NCBI RefSeq assembly: GCF_001043895.1
Contig: NZ_JTHF01000001.1
Location: 1 to 59,826, forward strand
Origin: Methylobacterium indicum
GTDB lineage: Bacteria; Pseudomonadota; Alphaproteobacteria; Rhizobiales; Beijerinckiaceae
Length of the DNA stretch: 59,826 nucleotides
Reading direction: 5' to 3'
Program-made: the position numbers and the translations under genes
Shown here: positions 37,905 through 50,146 of the stretch, piece by piece
Layout of the letters: each line of letters opens with the position of its first letter
Numbering within the stretch: the first letter of the stretch is position 1
The notes under the pieces: generated by a model
The model's input: only the letters and a program-made list of their open reading frames with translations
Databases searched by the model: none
Told to the model about the DNA's origin: nothing

Positions 37905-39239
37905 ATGCGTCTCAGCCGCTACTTCCTGCCCATCCTGCGCGAGACGCCCAAGGAAGCCGAGATCGTCTCGCACCGCCTGATGCTGCGCGCCGGCATGATC
38001 CGCCAGGAGGCGGCCGGCATCTATGCCTGGCTGCCGCTGGGCCTGCGGGTGCTCAACCGGGTCGCGGACATCATCCGGGCCGAGCAGGACCGCTCGGGCG
38101 CCGTCGAGCTCCTGATGCCGACGATCCAGTCGGCCGACCTGTGGCGCGAATCCGGCCGCTACGACGCCTACGGCAAGGAGATGCTGCGCATCAAGGACCG
38201 GCACGAGCGCGACATGCTGTTCGGGCCGACCAACGAGGAGATGATCACCGCGATCTTCCGCTCGGCTGTGCGCTCCTACAAGGATCTGCCGAAGAACCTC
38301 TACCACATCCAGTGGAAGTTCCGCGACGAGGTGCGGCCGCGCTTCGGCACCATGCGCTCGCGCGAGTTCCTGATGAAGGACGCCTACTCGTTCGACCTCG
38401 ACCAGGCGAGCGCGCGGCACTCCTACAACAAGATGTTCGTGGCCTACCTGCGCACCTTCGCGCGGCTCGGCCTGAAGGCGATCCCGATGCGGGCCGAGAC
38501 CGGGCCGATCGGCGGCGACCTCTCCCACGAATTCATCATCCTGGCCCAGACCGGCGAGAGCGAGGTCTTCTGCGACCGCGCCTATCTCGACTTCCCGACC
38601 CCCGACGCGACAATCGACTTCGACGACGTCGCCGGGCTCCAGGCGACCGTCGATCACTGGACCTCGCGCTACGCCGCGACCTCCGAGATGCACGACGCCG
38701 CCGCCTTCGCGCAGGTGCCGGCGCCCGAGCAGATGGCCGCCCGCGGCATCGAGGTCGGCCATATCTTCTACTTCGGCACCAAGTACTCGGAGCCGATGGG
38801 CGCGCGTGTCACCGGGCCCGACGGGCAGGAGCGCCCGGTCCATATGGGCTCCTACGGCATCGGGCCGAGCCGGCTCGTGGCGGCGATCATCGAGGCGGGC
38901 CACGACGAAGCCGGCATCGTGTGGCCGGATGCGGTGGCGCCCTTCGACGTCGCGCTCCTCAACCTCAAGGTCGGTGACGCCGCCACCGACGCGGCCTGCG
39001 CCAAGCTTCAGGGCGAGCTGGAGGCTGCCGGCCTGACCGTCCTCTACGACGACCGCGACGAGCGCCCGGGCGGAAAGTTCGCCACCGCCGACCTGATCGG
39101 CCTGCCCTGGCAGGTCATCGTCGGGCCGAAGGGTCTCGCCGACGGCAAGGTCGAAGTGAAGCGCCGCGCCACCGGTGCCCGCGAGACGGTCGCCCCCGAC
39201 GCCGTGCCGGCCTACCTGCGCCAGAACCGGACGGCCTGA
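37905..39239 (+). CDS. proS: Prolyl-tRNA synthetase, short alphaproteobacterial type
   Basis: The 444-residue class II synthetase charges tRNA-Pro. Motif 1 ([15 protein letters not shown]), motif 2 ([23 protein letters not shown]) and motif 3 ([16 protein letters not shown]) are present, and a C-terminal anticodon-binding domain starts near 340 ([10 protein letters not shown]). At 444 residues it lacks the large editing insertion between motifs 2 and 3 found in the 570-residue enterobacterial enzyme, as is usual in Alphaproteobacteria. Upstream starts in the frame add no conserved residues. lolC/E begins 4 bp after the stop. Confidence 0.96.
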   Translation: MRLSRYFLPILRETPKEAEIVSHRLMLRAGMIRQEAAGIYAWLPLGLRVLNRVADIIRAEQDRSGAVELLMPTIQSADLWRESGRYDAYGKEMLRIKDRHERDMLFGPTNEEMITAIFRSAVRSYKDLPKNLYHIQWKFRDEVRPRFGTMRSREFLMKDAYSFDLDQASARHSYNKMFVAYLRTFARLGLKAIPMRAETGPIGGDLSHEFIILAQTGESEVFCDRAYLDFPTPDATIDFDDVAGLQATVDHWTSRYAATSEMHDAAAFAQVPAPEQMAARGIEVGHIFYFGTKYSEPMGARVTGPDGQERPVHMGSYGIGPSRLVAAIIEAGHDEAGIVWPDAVAPFDVALLNLKVGDAATDAACAKLQGELEAAGLTVLYDDRDERPGGKFATADLIGLPWQVIVGPKGLADGKVEVKRRATGARETVAPDAVPAYLRQNRTA

Positions 39240-39243
39240 GCCG

Positions 39244-40554
39244 ATGCCCCTTGCCGCGATTCGCGACCGTATCCCGAAGGTCGGTACCCTGTTCGCGGGG
39301 CGCGGCGGGGGCGGCACCCTGCCGTTCGCGCCGTTCGAATGGACGATCGCCGGGCGCTACCTGCGCACCCGGCGCAAAGAGGGCTTCGTCTCGGTCATCG
39401 CCCTGTTCTCGTTCCTCGGGATCATGCTGGGCGTGGCCACCCTCATCATCGTGCTCTCGGTGATGAACGGCTTCCGCAAGGAGCTGTTGAGCAAGATCGT
39501 CGGCATCAACGGCCACATCTTCGTGGCGCCGATCGACCGGCCGCTGACCGACTTCGCCGACCTGTCGGAGCGGCTCGGCAAGGTGGCGGGCGTCCACCTC
39601 GCCCTGCCGATGGTCGAGGGCCAGGCCTTCGCCTCGTCGCAGTTCGGCGGCTCGGGCGTGCTGGTGCGCGGCGTGCGGGCCGACGACCTGCAAAAAATTC
39701 CGTCGGTCGCCAAGACCATCCGGGGCGGCACGCTGGAGAACTTCGACGCCGCCGGCGGCGTCGCCATCGGCAAGCGGCTGGCCGAATCCCTCGGGCTCCA
39801 GGCCGGCGACACGATCACGCTCGCGACCCCGAAGGGCGCCACGACGCCGTTCGGCACCGCGCCGCGGATCAAGAGCTACAACGTCGCGGCGGTGTTCGAG
39901 GTCGGCATGTCCGAGTTCGACGGCACCTTCGTGTACATGCCGCTGACCGAAGCGCAGGCCTTCTTCAACCGCGACGGCGACGTCTCGGTGATCGAAATTT
40001 TCCTCGACAATGCCGATTCCGTCGGGGAGGCGCGGGGAGAACTGGAGCTTGCGGCCGAGCGCCCGGTGCTGATCACCGACTGGCGCCAGCGCAACCGCAC
40101 CTTCTTCTCCGCCCTCGAGGTGGAGCGGAACGTGATGTTCATCATCCTCACGCTGATCGTGCTGGTGGCGGCGCTCAACATCGTCTCCGGCCTGATCATG
40201 CTGGTGAAGGACAAGTCGAGCGACATCGCGATCCTGCGCACCATGGGGGCGACGCGGGGCGCGATCATGCGGGTCTTCCTGATCACCGGCGCCTCGATCG
40301 GCATCCTCGGCACCATCGCGGGCTTCGTGCTCGGGCTCGTCTTCTCGGCCAACCTCACGGTGATCCAGCGCACGCTCTTCCCGGGCGCCTGGGACCCGAC
40401 GGTGCGGTTCCTGTCCGAGATCCCGTCGGAGACCAACGCCAGCGAGGTCGTGGCGGTCGTCGCGATGTCGATGGTGCTGTCGCTGCTCGCGACCCTCTAC
40501 CCGTCCTGGCGCGCCGCCCGGCTCGACCCGGTGCAGGCCCTGCGCTACGGCTGA
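39244..40554 (+). CDS. lolC: Lipoprotein-releasing ABC transporter permease (LolC/LolE family)
   Basis: The 436-residue permease extracts outer-membrane lipoproteins from the inner membrane. The N-terminal helix follows PFEWTIAGRYLRTRRKEGF and covers about 48-75 (SVIALFSFLGIMLGVATLI). A large periplasmic MacB-like domain spans about 80-290, then three more helices. The loop AILRTMGATRGAIMRVF is the coupling helix that meets the ATPase. A single permease gene is present, so it probably acts as a homodimer, as LolF does in many non-enteric bacteria; the symbol lolC is by similarity. lolD follows after 117 bp. Confidence 0.93.
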   Translation: MPLAAIRDRIPKVGTLFAGRGGGGTLPFAPFEWTIAGRYLRTRRKEGFVSVIALFSFLGIMLGVATLIIVLSVMNGFRKELLSKIVGINGHIFVAPIDRPLTDFADLSERLGKVAGVHLALPMVEGQAFASSQFGGSGVLVRGVRADDLQKIPSVAKTIRGGTLENFDAAGGVAIGKRLAESLGLQAGDTITLATPKGATTPFGTAPRIKSYNVAAVFEVGMSEFDGTFVYMPLTEAQAFFNRDGDVSVIEIFLDNADSVGEARGELELAAERPVLITDWRQRNRTFFSALEVERNVMFIILTLIVLVAALNIVSGLIMLVKDKSSDIAILRTMGATRGAIMRVFLITGASIGILGTIAGFVLGLVFSANLTVIQRTLFPGAWDPTVRFLSEIPSETNASEVVAVVAMSMVLSLLATLYPSWRAARLDPVQALRYG

Positions 40555-40671
40555 TCCTTCGTCCCGGCCGGGCGCTCGCCCGGCCCCGTACCCGAGTACC
40601 GTCCGGATGCCGTTGCCCGCCTTCCCCGAACGCCCCACCCCCCACGCCTCGGCGAGGGGCGCCTGACGCCG

Positions 40672-41373
40672 ATGGACGACACCCAGCAGCAGCCGGTCCC
40701 GGCGCTCTTCCTCGCGCAGGTCGAGCGGCGCTACGCGCAAGGCGCCGGTCATCTCGAGATCCTGCGCGGGGCCGACCTCGCGATCTGGCCCGGCGAGATC
40801 GTGGCGCTGGTCGCGCCGTCCGGCACCGGCAAGTCGACCCTGCTGCACGTCGCCGGCTTGCTCGAGCGCCCGGATGCCGGCGAGGTCTATATCGGCGGCC
40901 AGCCGAGCGCCCGGATGGACGATGCCGCCCGCACCCGGATGCGGCGCGAGGAGATGGGCTTCGTCTATCAGTCGCATCACCTGCTGCCGGAATTCTCGGC
41001 GCTGGAGAACGTGGTGCTGCCCCAGCTGATCCGCGGCCTGGCGGCCAGGGAGGCGCGGGCGCGGGCGGGCGAATTGCTGTCGTTCCTCGGCCTCAAGGAG
41101 CGACTCGCCCACCGCCCGGCGGAGCTATCGGGCGGCGAGCAGCAGCGCGTCGCCATCGCGCGTGCGCTCGCCAACGGCCCGCGGCTGCTGCTGGCCGACG
41201 AGCCGACCGGCAACCTCGACCCGCAGACCGCCGGCCACGTCTTCGCGATCCTGGTCTCGCTGGTGCGGGCCTCCGGCGTCGCGGCGCTGATCGCCACCCA
41301 CAACCTGGAGCTCGCCGCCCGGATGGACCGGCGGGTGACGATCCAGAACGGCCTCATCGTCCAGCTAGCGTGA
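40672..41373 (+). CDS. lolD: Lipoprotein-releasing ABC transporter ATP-binding protein
   Basis: The 233-residue ATPase pairs with the LolC/E permease. Walker A is APSGTGKST (about 49-57), with Ala at the first glycine position, a variant I recall in alphaproteobacterial LolD. The Q loop is [18 protein letters not shown], the signature is [15 protein letters not shown], Walker B is [12 protein letters not shown] and the switch His is in ATHNLE. The start at 40672 gives the family length. In related genomes dnaE often follows; here ppdK does. Confidence 0.95.
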   Translation: MDDTQQQPVPALFLAQVERRYAQGAGHLEILRGADLAIWPGEIVALVAPSGTGKSTLLHVAGLLERPDAGEVYIGGQPSARMDDAARTRMRREEMGFVYQSHHLLPEFSALENVVLPQLIRGLAAREARARAGELLSFLGLKERLAHRPAELSGGEQQRVAIARALANGPRLLLADEPTGNLDPQTAGHVFAILVSLVRASGVAALIATHNLELAARMDRRVTIQNGLIVQLA

Positions 41374-41446
41374 CCCGTCGTCGCCGGCCCGCCGGGCGCC
41401 ACACCCGGTATCCGGCCCGGGCCCGGGGGAGGCGAGGCACCCAAGT

Positions 41447-41484
41447 CCTCCGAGCCCAGACCTCCGAGCCCAGACCTCCGGGCC
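41447..41484. repeat. 14-bp tandem repeat between lolD and ppdK
   Basis: cctccgagcccaga occurs at 41447-41460 and 41461-41474, followed by a partial copy (cctccgggcc) to 41484. It lies in the ppdK leader and probably arose by slippage. Confidence 0.75.
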
Positions 41485-41617
41485 AAAGTCCCCCACGCCC
41501 GGCACGTCCCGCCCCTAAGACTTTTGGATGACCCTGCCGTTCAGCTTGCGTTGGGCCGGGGAATGGTCCAACCCGGCGGGAACGTCAGGCGGCAGCCGCT
41601 ACGAACGGACAAGTGAC

Positions 41618-44296
<2,679 letters not shown>

Positions 44297-44335
44297 GGCC
44301 CCCACGCGGCCTGCGCGTCGGGTCGCGTGCAGTCG

Positions 44336-44534
44336 CCTCTCCCCGCGGGCGGGGAGAGGGCTCCGGCGACTTCATGGTCGACGGAGCGAGGCGTGAGCCG
44401 AGGGTGAGGGGGAGGCTCCGGATGAGGCTCCGGAAACGCCCCCTCACCCTCGCCCTTCGGGCTCGCTGCATCCCCTGAACGGGGGTGGGATCTTCGATCC
44501 CCAGCAGCCCTCTCCCCGCCCGCGGGGAGAGGGG
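44336..44534. repeat. Composite palindromic intergenic element after ppdK
   Basis: Three hairpins form one large inverted structure. The outer two are complements of each other: cctctcccc/ggggagagg at 44336-44344 and 44351-44359 with loop gcgggc, and the same stem at 44508-44517 and 44524-44533 with loop gcccgc. Between them a perfect 14-bp stem pairs 44399-44412 with 44439-44452. No coding sequence lies within. It looks like a REP-type mobile or regulatory repeat between ppdK and the cyclase gene. Confidence 0.85.
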
Positions 44535-44563
44535 AAACCCGCGGCAGGAAAGAGTAAACCCCC

Positions 44564-46294
44564 ATGCGCGACCCGCAGGCCGCCGTCGGCCCGGCCCCGG
44601 AGGCCGGCGCCCGCCTGTGGCGCGGCTCGCTCGCGCAACGCCTACGGCTGATCTCGGGCCTCGTCCTGTTCGCCTTCGCGGGTACGCATTTCGCCAACCA
44701 CGCGCTCGGCCTCGTCGGCCTCGAGACGATGATGGAGGCGGCCCGCTGGCGGGTCGCTGTCACGCGCTCGCTGCCCGGCAGCCTGATCCTCGGTCTCGCG
44801 CTCGTCGCCCACGTCGCCTTCTCGCTGGTGCGCCTCGCCGAGCGCCGCACGCTGCGGATGCCGCCCTGGGAGGCGGCGCAGACGCTGCTCGGCTTCGCGA
44901 TCCCCTTCCTGCTGGTGCCGCACGTCCTGGGCACCCGGATCACCAGCCTGGTCGACGGCACGCGGACCACCTACGCTTACGTGATCGTCCGCATCTGGCC
45001 CGACGGCATGGGTTTCCAGACCGCCCTGCTGCTGGTGGTCTGGCTCCACGGCTGCCTCGGCCTGCATGCCTGGCTGCGCCTGTCGCCGCTCTACCGGCGC
45101 ATCGTGCCGCTCCTCGCCGTGCCGGTCTTCGGCCTGCCGGCGGCAGCGCTCGCCGGCATCGTCACGCAAGGGCGCCTGATGGAGCGCGACACGGTGCTGG
45201 CCCGCCGCTTCGAGGCGCCGGACCTCGCCGCCCGCTGGCAGGTGCCGCCCCTCGATTCGACGGTCGCGGCCTGGGGCGACACCGTCACGGGCGCGATCTA
45301 CGCGGCGGTCGCGGTCGCGCTCGGCATCGTGCTGGTCCGGGCGGCCGCGACCCTTCGGGCCCGGCGCTTCACCGTTTCCTATGTCGGCGGCCCCACGGTG
45401 AAGAGCCTGGAGGGGCCCACGCTCCTCGAGATCAGCCGGGCGAATCGGGTGCCGCACGTCTCGGTCTGCGGCGGGCGCGGGCGCTGCTCGACCTGCCGGG
45501 TCCTGGTGGTGGGCGGGGAAGGGCACCTGTCGCCTCCCGGCGCCCAGGAGAGCGCGGCCCTCCGCGCGATCGGCGCGCCCGCCAACGTGCGGCTCGCCTG
45601 CCAGGCGAAGCCCAGCGGCGACGTGGCCGTGGTGCGCATCCTCGACCCGCGCCGCGAGAGCGCGGACCAGCACCTGACCAACACCGACGTCGCCGGCATC
45701 GAGCGCGAGGTGGCGATCCTGTTCATCGACATCCGCGGCTTCACGACGCTCTCCGAGCGCAAGCTGCCCTTCGACGTGGTGTTCATCCTCAACCGCTTCT
45801 TCGAGGCGGTCGGCCGGGAGATCGAGGCGGCGGGCGGCTGGATCGGCGGCTATGCGGGCGATGGCCTTCTCGCCCTGTTCACCCATGCCGACGGGATCGG
45901 CCCGGCCTGCCGCAGCGCCTTCACGGCCGCCGGCGAGGTCGACCGGGCGGTGACCGACCTCAACCGTCAGCTCGCCGCCGAACTGCCGAGCGCGCTCCGC
46001 ATGGCGATGGGCCTGCATGCCGGCCCGCTGGTGCTCGGCCGCCTCGGCTACGGCGCGAGCCGGGGGCGCTCGGTGATCGGCCCGGCGGTGAACCTGGCGA
46101 GCCGGCTCGAATCCCTCGCCAAGGCCGCCGACGTGCAGATCGTCGCCTCGGCCGAGGCCGCGGAGCGCGCCGGGATCGGCCTCCAGGGCCTGCGCGTCGA
46201 GACCGTGGCGGTGCGCGGCGTAGCGGCGCCCCTGCCGGTGCTCTACGCCGCGCGGGCCGGCGACCTCGCCGGGCGTCTCGGCGCATCCGCTTAA
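44564..46294 (+). CDS. Membrane class III cyclase with diheme-like anchor and 2Fe-2S domain
   Basis: The 576-residue fusion protein has six predicted helices (to about residue 262). Histidines fall within or near four of them (His42 and His46, His83, His120, His162 and His168), as in diheme b anchors of succinate:quinone reductases. A ferredoxin domain follows (about 268-360) with Cys302, Cys308, Cys311 and Cys346. A class III nucleotide cyclase domain spans about 380-565, with metal ligands Asp389 and Asp433 and transition-state Asn510 and Arg514. The adenine-selecting Lys is replaced (Gly429), and Ser503 occupies the partner position, so the substrate is uncertain. Redox or quinone control of cyclic nucleotide synthesis is the likely role; a quinone-responsive CyaC is known in Sinorhizobium. 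Confidence 0.9.
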   Translation: MRDPQAAVGPAPEAGARLWRGSLAQRLRLISGLVLFAFAGTHFANHALGLVGLETMMEAARWRVAVTRSLPGSLILGLALVAHVAFSLVRLAERRTLRMPPWEAAQTLLGFAIPFLLVPHVLGTRITSLVDGTRTTYAYVIVRIWPDGMGFQTALLLVVWLHGCLGLHAWLRLSPLYRRIVPLLAVPVFGLPAAALAGIVTQGRLMERDTVLARRFEAPDLAARWQVPPLDSTVAAWGDTVTGAIYAAVAVALGIVLVRAAATLRARRFTVSYVGGPTVKSLEGPTLLEISRANRVPHVSVCGGRGRCSTCRVLVVGGEGHLSPPGAQESAALRAIGAPANVRLACQAKPSGDVAVVRILDPRRESADQHLTNTDVAGIEREVAILFIDIRGFTTLSERKLPFDVVFILNRFFEAVGREIEAAGGWIGGYAGDGLLALFTHADGIGPACRSAFTAAGEVDRAVTDLNRQLAAELPSALRMAMGLHAGPLVLGRLGYGASRGRSVIGPAVNLASRLESLAKAADVQIVASAEAAERAGIGLQGLRVETVAVRGVAAPLPVLYAARAGDLAGRLGASA

Positions 46295-46385
46295 CCAACG
46301 CTCAACCATACCCGCCGACACTCCCCTTGACGATCGCGGGTCCCGCACGGGGCCGGCGGAGCGTGCGTAGAGTGGGGTCGGGACC

Positions 46386-47663
46386 TTGGGCAGGCGGTAC
46401 GTGCGCAAGCGGGAGCTGCGCAGACGGCAGATGCGGCGGACGAAGGGCATGCGCTGGTTCGCCGCCGCCGTGGCGCCCTGGGCCGTGGGTCTCGGCGTCC
46501 TCGTCTCGTTCACGGCGTCCGCGGGCTACGAGACCTCGCTCGGCTCCAGCGCCGTCGCACGCCTCGTCCCGCGCGGGATGCCGCCGCTGCCGGAGCGCGG
46601 CCTCATCACCCCGGTCGGCCCGTCGCAGATCGGCCTGTCGGGACCCCTGCGCCTCGCCGTCGACTCCGAGCCTCTGCGCCCGGACCTGAAGGCGGATGCC
46701 CGCACCCAGCCGCTGGCCCAGCGCACCCACAAGACCGATCCGCTGGTCCCCGGCCGGGTCACCGGGGCCGGCCGGCCCCTCCCGGTGGCGAGCGGCTGGC
46801 TCGGCAGCACCGGCCCGAGCGTCGCGTCGACCTTCACCCCGGGCCCGGCGACCTGGAACCCGGACCTCGAGCCGCAGGAAGCCTTCGTGCCCCTGCCGGA
46901 CACGGCGAGCGAGGCGGGCGCGAGTTCGCCCGCCGCCGGCGCGACGGCGCCGACCCGCGGGGCCGCCGCCGGCGGCCAGACCGCCGACAAGACCCGCGCG
47001 GCGAAGGTCCGGGACACCGAGACCCGGGCGGATCAAGGCGGCACCCCGGCGGTGCCCCGCGCCGTCGCCCTGTCCTCGACGACGCCGGCCCCGGCCGAGG
47101 CGACCCCGGTCGAGATCGCCGCCGGCGGCCAGATCTCGCCGCGCCTCGATCGCGACGCCCGGGCGGCCGTCACCACCGCCGCCCGCATCGCCCCCGAGGC
47201 GCTGCCGAGCGAGGACGCGAAGCGCCGCTACGCCGACCTCATCACCCCGGAGAACGCCGAGAAGGAGCAGCGCTGCCTCGCCGAGGCGGTCTACTTCGAG
47301 TCCCGCGGCGAGCCGGAGCAGGGCCAGGCGGCGGTGGCCCAGGTGGTGCTCAACCGCGCCAAGAGCGGCCTCTACCCGGCCAACATCTGCGGCGTGGTCT
47401 ACCAGAACCGCCACCGCTACATGGGCTGCCAGTTCTCCTTTGCCTGCGAGGGCAAGTCGCTGCGCATCACCGACGACGCCTCCTGGCAGACCGCGACCCG
47501 CATCGCCCACGCGGTGGTCGAGGGCCGCACCTACCTCGCCGATGTCGGCGGGGCGACCCACTACCACGCCGATTACGTCAAGCCGCGCTGGTCGCGCCGC
47601 CTGCGCAAGATGGACGTGATCGGCCGCCACATCTTCTATCAGCTGCGGCCGGGACAGACCTGA
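46386..47663 (+). CDS. SleB-type cell wall hydrolase
   Basis: The 425-residue product has a basic N-terminal tail, one hydrophobic segment (about 23-45) and a long Pro/Ala/Thr-rich, probably disordered periplasmic linker (about 50-290). The C-terminal catalytic domain is of the Hydrolase_2/SleB family, with the active-site glutamate region [20 protein letters not shown], then [20 protein letters not shown] and THYHADYV. It should cleave peptidoglycan as an anchored lytic enzyme. The start is uncertain: TTG 46386 (given), GTG 46401 or ATG 46431. It follows the cyclase gene by about 90 bp, but no functional link is evident. Confidence 0.88.
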   Translation: MGRRYVRKRELRRRQMRRTKGMRWFAAAVAPWAVGLGVLVSFTASAGYETSLGSSAVARLVPRGMPPLPERGLITPVGPSQIGLSGPLRLAVDSEPLRPDLKADARTQPLAQRTHKTDPLVPGRVTGAGRPLPVASGWLGSTGPSVASTFTPGPATWNPDLEPQEAFVPLPDTASEAGASSPAAGATAPTRGAAAGGQTADKTRAAKVRDTETRADQGGTPAVPRAVALSSTTPAPAEATPVEIAAGGQISPRLDRDARAAVTTAARIAPEALPSEDAKRRYADLITPENAEKEQRCLAEAVYFESRGEPEQGQAAVAQVVLNRAKSGLYPANICGVVYQNRHRYMGCQFSFACEGKSLRITDDASWQTATRIAHAVVEGRTYLADVGGATHYHADYVKPRWSRRLRKMDVIGRHIFYQLRPGQT

Positions 47664-48283
47664 TCGACCGCTGGGCGGGCGTCCCGACGCGGCCGCCCCG
47701 CCCGGGCCGGGCGCGCCCGGCATCCGGGCCGGTCGCTGGCCTCAGGTGCCGTCGGGCTTGCCGTCCCGGCCCGTCTCTCCGGACTCCGATCGCCATAGCG
47801 ATATCCCGCAAGGGCGGTCGCTGCCGACGCGGCTCAGGCTTCATGCCGATGCGGGTGGCAGCCGGCCCCTGTCCGAGCCAGGACCCACCCCGCCCGGGCT
47901 GGCCGCCGGTGCGCCGACGCGGCCTCGTGAGCCGCCCGCGAGCTCGGCACCCGATCACCGTCCGGGATGGACGGCGCCGCTCGACTCTTCCTCGTCGAAA
48001 AGTTCCGCTCGTCCACCGGCGAAGCGAGCTACGTGGTTTACCGCAAGTATAGAGAACGTGCCGGATTCGCAGGTTCCCGGGCCACCGAGGCGATCGACTC
48101 TCAGGCTTGCGCGATCCCCTCTGCAATTCACCGAAATACGTAGTAAATCCCGAGGGCAATTTTACCCTCTTCCGGGTTTCGGCTTGCCTGGCGGGCTCCG
48201 CACCGGCTTCACTCCCGGGCAAGCGTGGCGCTGGCGAGTGTCGCGCCAGCGTCTTTCCCCGCGACTCCCGAGGATCTCCGACC
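47664..48283. other. Gap of about 620 bp after the wall hydrolase gene
   Basis: No supported gene was found; open frames here are GC-driven and lack family character. The right half is less GC-rich and contains a stable hairpin (48145-48179: gaggg/ccctc inside cccg/cggg) about 105 bp before the next start. It is probably the leader of the secreted repeat protein gene. Confidence 0.55.
48145..48179 (+). promoter_or_regulatory. Leader hairpin upstream of the secreted repeat protein
   Basis: An interrupted stem (aaatcccg with cgggttt, inner gaggg with ccctc, loop caatttta) lies in the leader of the gene at 48284. It could be a structured 5' UTR. No T run follows. Confidence 0.35.
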
Positions 48284-48889
48284 ATGACCGCCCCGGTCAC
48301 CCGTGCCATCGCCGCGACCGCGCTCGCGGCCGGCCTCGTCTCCGCCGCCCCGGCCCTCGCGGGCGGCTACGGCTGCACCACCGATTGCTACCGCCAGGTC
48401 TCGACGCCGCCGGTCTACGGCACGGTGTCCGAGCAGGTGATGGTGCGCCCGCCGCGCACGGTGAACCACGTCGTGCCGCCGGTCTACGACACCGTGTCCG
48501 AGCAGGTGCTGGTGGCCCCGGCCCGCCGCGTCTGGCAGACCTCGATCGACGCCTACGGCCAGACCGTCGGCTGCTGGGTCACGATCCCGCCGCGCTACGC
48601 CACCCAGACCCGCCGGGTGCTGGTGCGTCCGGCCCAGGTGGTGCCGCAGGTGATCCCGCCGGCCTACGCCTCCTACCAGCGCCGCGTCCTGGTCGAGCCC
48701 GGCCGCTCCGGCTGGGTGCCGGCCAATGGCGGCGGCTATGGCGGCGGCTACGGCGCCGGCCCGGCCCCGGGCGGTCTCGTCGGCGCGGGCCTCGGCCTCG
48801 CGGGTGCCGGCATCGGGCTCGGCGCGGCGGCGGTCGGTGCCGGCACCGGCCTCGTCTTCGGCGGCGGCAGCATCTACGACGGCTACTGA
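48284..48889 (+). CDS. Secreted protein with VxEQV-type internal repeats
   Basis: The 201-residue protein has a Sec signal peptide (about 1-25, ending in APALAGG). The mature part contains four degenerate repeats of about 25 residues around [45 protein letters not shown] and [16 protein letters not shown] glycine-rich C-terminus (about 150-201) follows, long enough to span a membrane or form a flexible tail. Two Cys pairs lie in the mature domain. I recall similar repeats in other Methylobacterium exported proteins of unknown function. The ATG at 48284 follows CGAGGATC. A cell-surface or periplasmic structural role is a guess. Confidence 0.8.
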   Translation: MTAPVTRAIAATALAAGLVSAAPALAGGYGCTTDCYRQVSTPPVYGTVSEQVMVRPPRTVNHVVPPVYDTVSEQVLVAPARRVWQTSIDAYGQTVGCWVTIPPRYATQTRRVLVRPAQVVPQVIPPAYASYQRRVLVEPGRSGWVPANGGGYGGGYGAGPAPGGLVGAGLGLAGAGIGLGAAAVGAGTGLVFGGGSIYDGY

Positions 48890-48902
48890 GCCGAGCCGAT
48901 AC

Positions 48903-49003
48903 GCGGCCCAGGTCCGCCTGGGCCTGCGCGGCCCGGGTCCGCCCGGGCGTTGCGCGGCCCGGGCCCACCCGGGCCTGTGCGGCCCGGGTCCGCCCTGGCC
49001 GCC
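48903..49003. repeat. Four tandem GC-rich palindromic units
   Basis: Units of 25-26 bp (gcggcccgggtccgcccggg plus a short spacer) repeat four times: 48903-48927, 48928-48953, 48954-48978 and 48979-49003. Each unit is itself a near-palindrome. The array lies just after the secreted protein stop and before acuI and could act as a transcription barrier. Confidence 0.85.
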
Positions 49004-49089
49004 GCCACCTTGCCGCCGGGGGGCTCGCGCCCCACAACCCGGTTCGGCGACGCGGCACGAAGGCCGCGCGCGGACAGGGAGGCGACGGC

Positions 49090-50097
49090 GTGGGTACCTT
49101 CAAGGCGGTGGTGATCGAGAAGGGCGAGGGCGGCGGGAAAGGCGAGATCAACCAGCGGGTCTCGCTCCAGGACTTCGACGAGGCCGGTCTGATGGACGGC
49201 GACGTCACCGTCCGGGTCACCCATTCCACCCTCAACTACAAGGACGGACTGGCCCTCACCGGCAAGGCGCCGGTGGTGCGGCGCTGGCCGATGATCCCGG
49301 GCATCGATTTCGCCGGCGTGGTCGAGACGTCCTCCCACCCGGACTGGAAGCCGGGCGACGCCGTGGTGCTGAACGGCTGGGGCACCGGCGAGACCCATCT
49401 CGGCGCCTATGCGGAAAAGTCCCGGGTCAAGGGCGACTGGCTGGTCGCGCTGCCGGCCGCCCTCACCCCCGAGCAGGCGATGGCGATCGGCACCGCCGGC
49501 TACACTGCGATGCTCGCCCTGCTGGCACTGGAGCGCCACGGTCTCACCCCCGAATCCGGTCCGGCCCTGGTGACCGGGGCGGCCGGCGGCGTCGGCTCGG
49601 TGGCGGTCGCGCTGCTGGCGCGTGCCGGGTGGCACGTCGTCGCCTCGACCGGACGGGCGGAGGAGGAAGCCGAGTACCTGCGCGGCCTCGGCGCGGCCGA
49701 GATCCTCGACCGGCAGGAGCTGAGCGCCCCGGGCAAGCCGCTCGGCAAGGAGCGCTGGGCCGCCGCGATCGACGCGGTCGGCTCGACGACGCTCGCCAAC
49801 GCGCTGGCGATGACCCGCTACGGCGGCGCCGTCGCCGCCTGCGGCCTCGCCGGCGGCATGGACCTGCCGACCTCGGTCGCGCCCTTCATCCTGCGCGGCG
49901 TCGCGCTCTACGGCATCGACAGCGTGATGGCGCCGCTTCCCCTGCGCCGCGAGGCCTGGGCTCGCCTCGCCCGCGACCTCGATCCCGCCGCCCTCTCGGC
50001 GATGACCACGACGGTGCCGCTCGCCGACGTGATCGCGCGCGGACCCGAGATCCTGGCCGGGCGCACCCGCGGGCGGGTGGTGGTGACGATCGCCTGA
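49090..50097 (+). CDS. acuI: Acrylyl-CoA reductase-like quinone oxidoreductase (YhdH/AcuI family)
   Basis: The 335-residue medium-chain dehydrogenase belongs to the YhdH/YhfP group, which includes NADPH-dependent acrylyl-CoA reductase AcuI. Seen are the N-terminal GroES-like domain ([25 protein letters not shown]) and the Rossmann motif [16 protein letters not shown] near residues 159-174. The NADPH-side [12 protein letters not shown] and the C-terminal [17 protein letters not shown] motif follow. AcuI detoxifies acryloyl-CoA to propionyl-CoA, which would feed the methylmalonyl-CoA route; this link is inferred. It starts with GTG at 49090 after a strong AGGGAGG ribosome site. Confidence 0.88.
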   Translation: MGTFKAVVIEKGEGGGKGEINQRVSLQDFDEAGLMDGDVTVRVTHSTLNYKDGLALTGKAPVVRRWPMIPGIDFAGVVETSSHPDWKPGDAVVLNGWGTGETHLGAYAEKSRVKGDWLVALPAALTPEQAMAIGTAGYTAMLALLALERHGLTPESGPALVTGAAGGVGSVAVALLARAGWHVVASTGRAEEEAEYLRGLGAAEILDRQELSAPGKPLGKERWAAAIDAVGSTTLANALAMTRYGGAVAACGLAGGMDLPTSVAPFILRGVALYGIDSVMAPLPLRREAWARLARDLDPAALSAMTTTVPLADVIARGPEILAGRTRGRVVVTIA

Positions 50098-50146
50098 CCG
50101 CGCGGGCCGGCGGAACCTTGACGAGACCTCGCGCATTGCCCCTTTC

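Noticed and set aside
40822..40848. Loss of the first Walker A glycine in LolD as a sign of inactivation
   Set aside because: The Ala variant is one I recall in alphaproteobacterial LolD, and all other ATPase motifs are intact.
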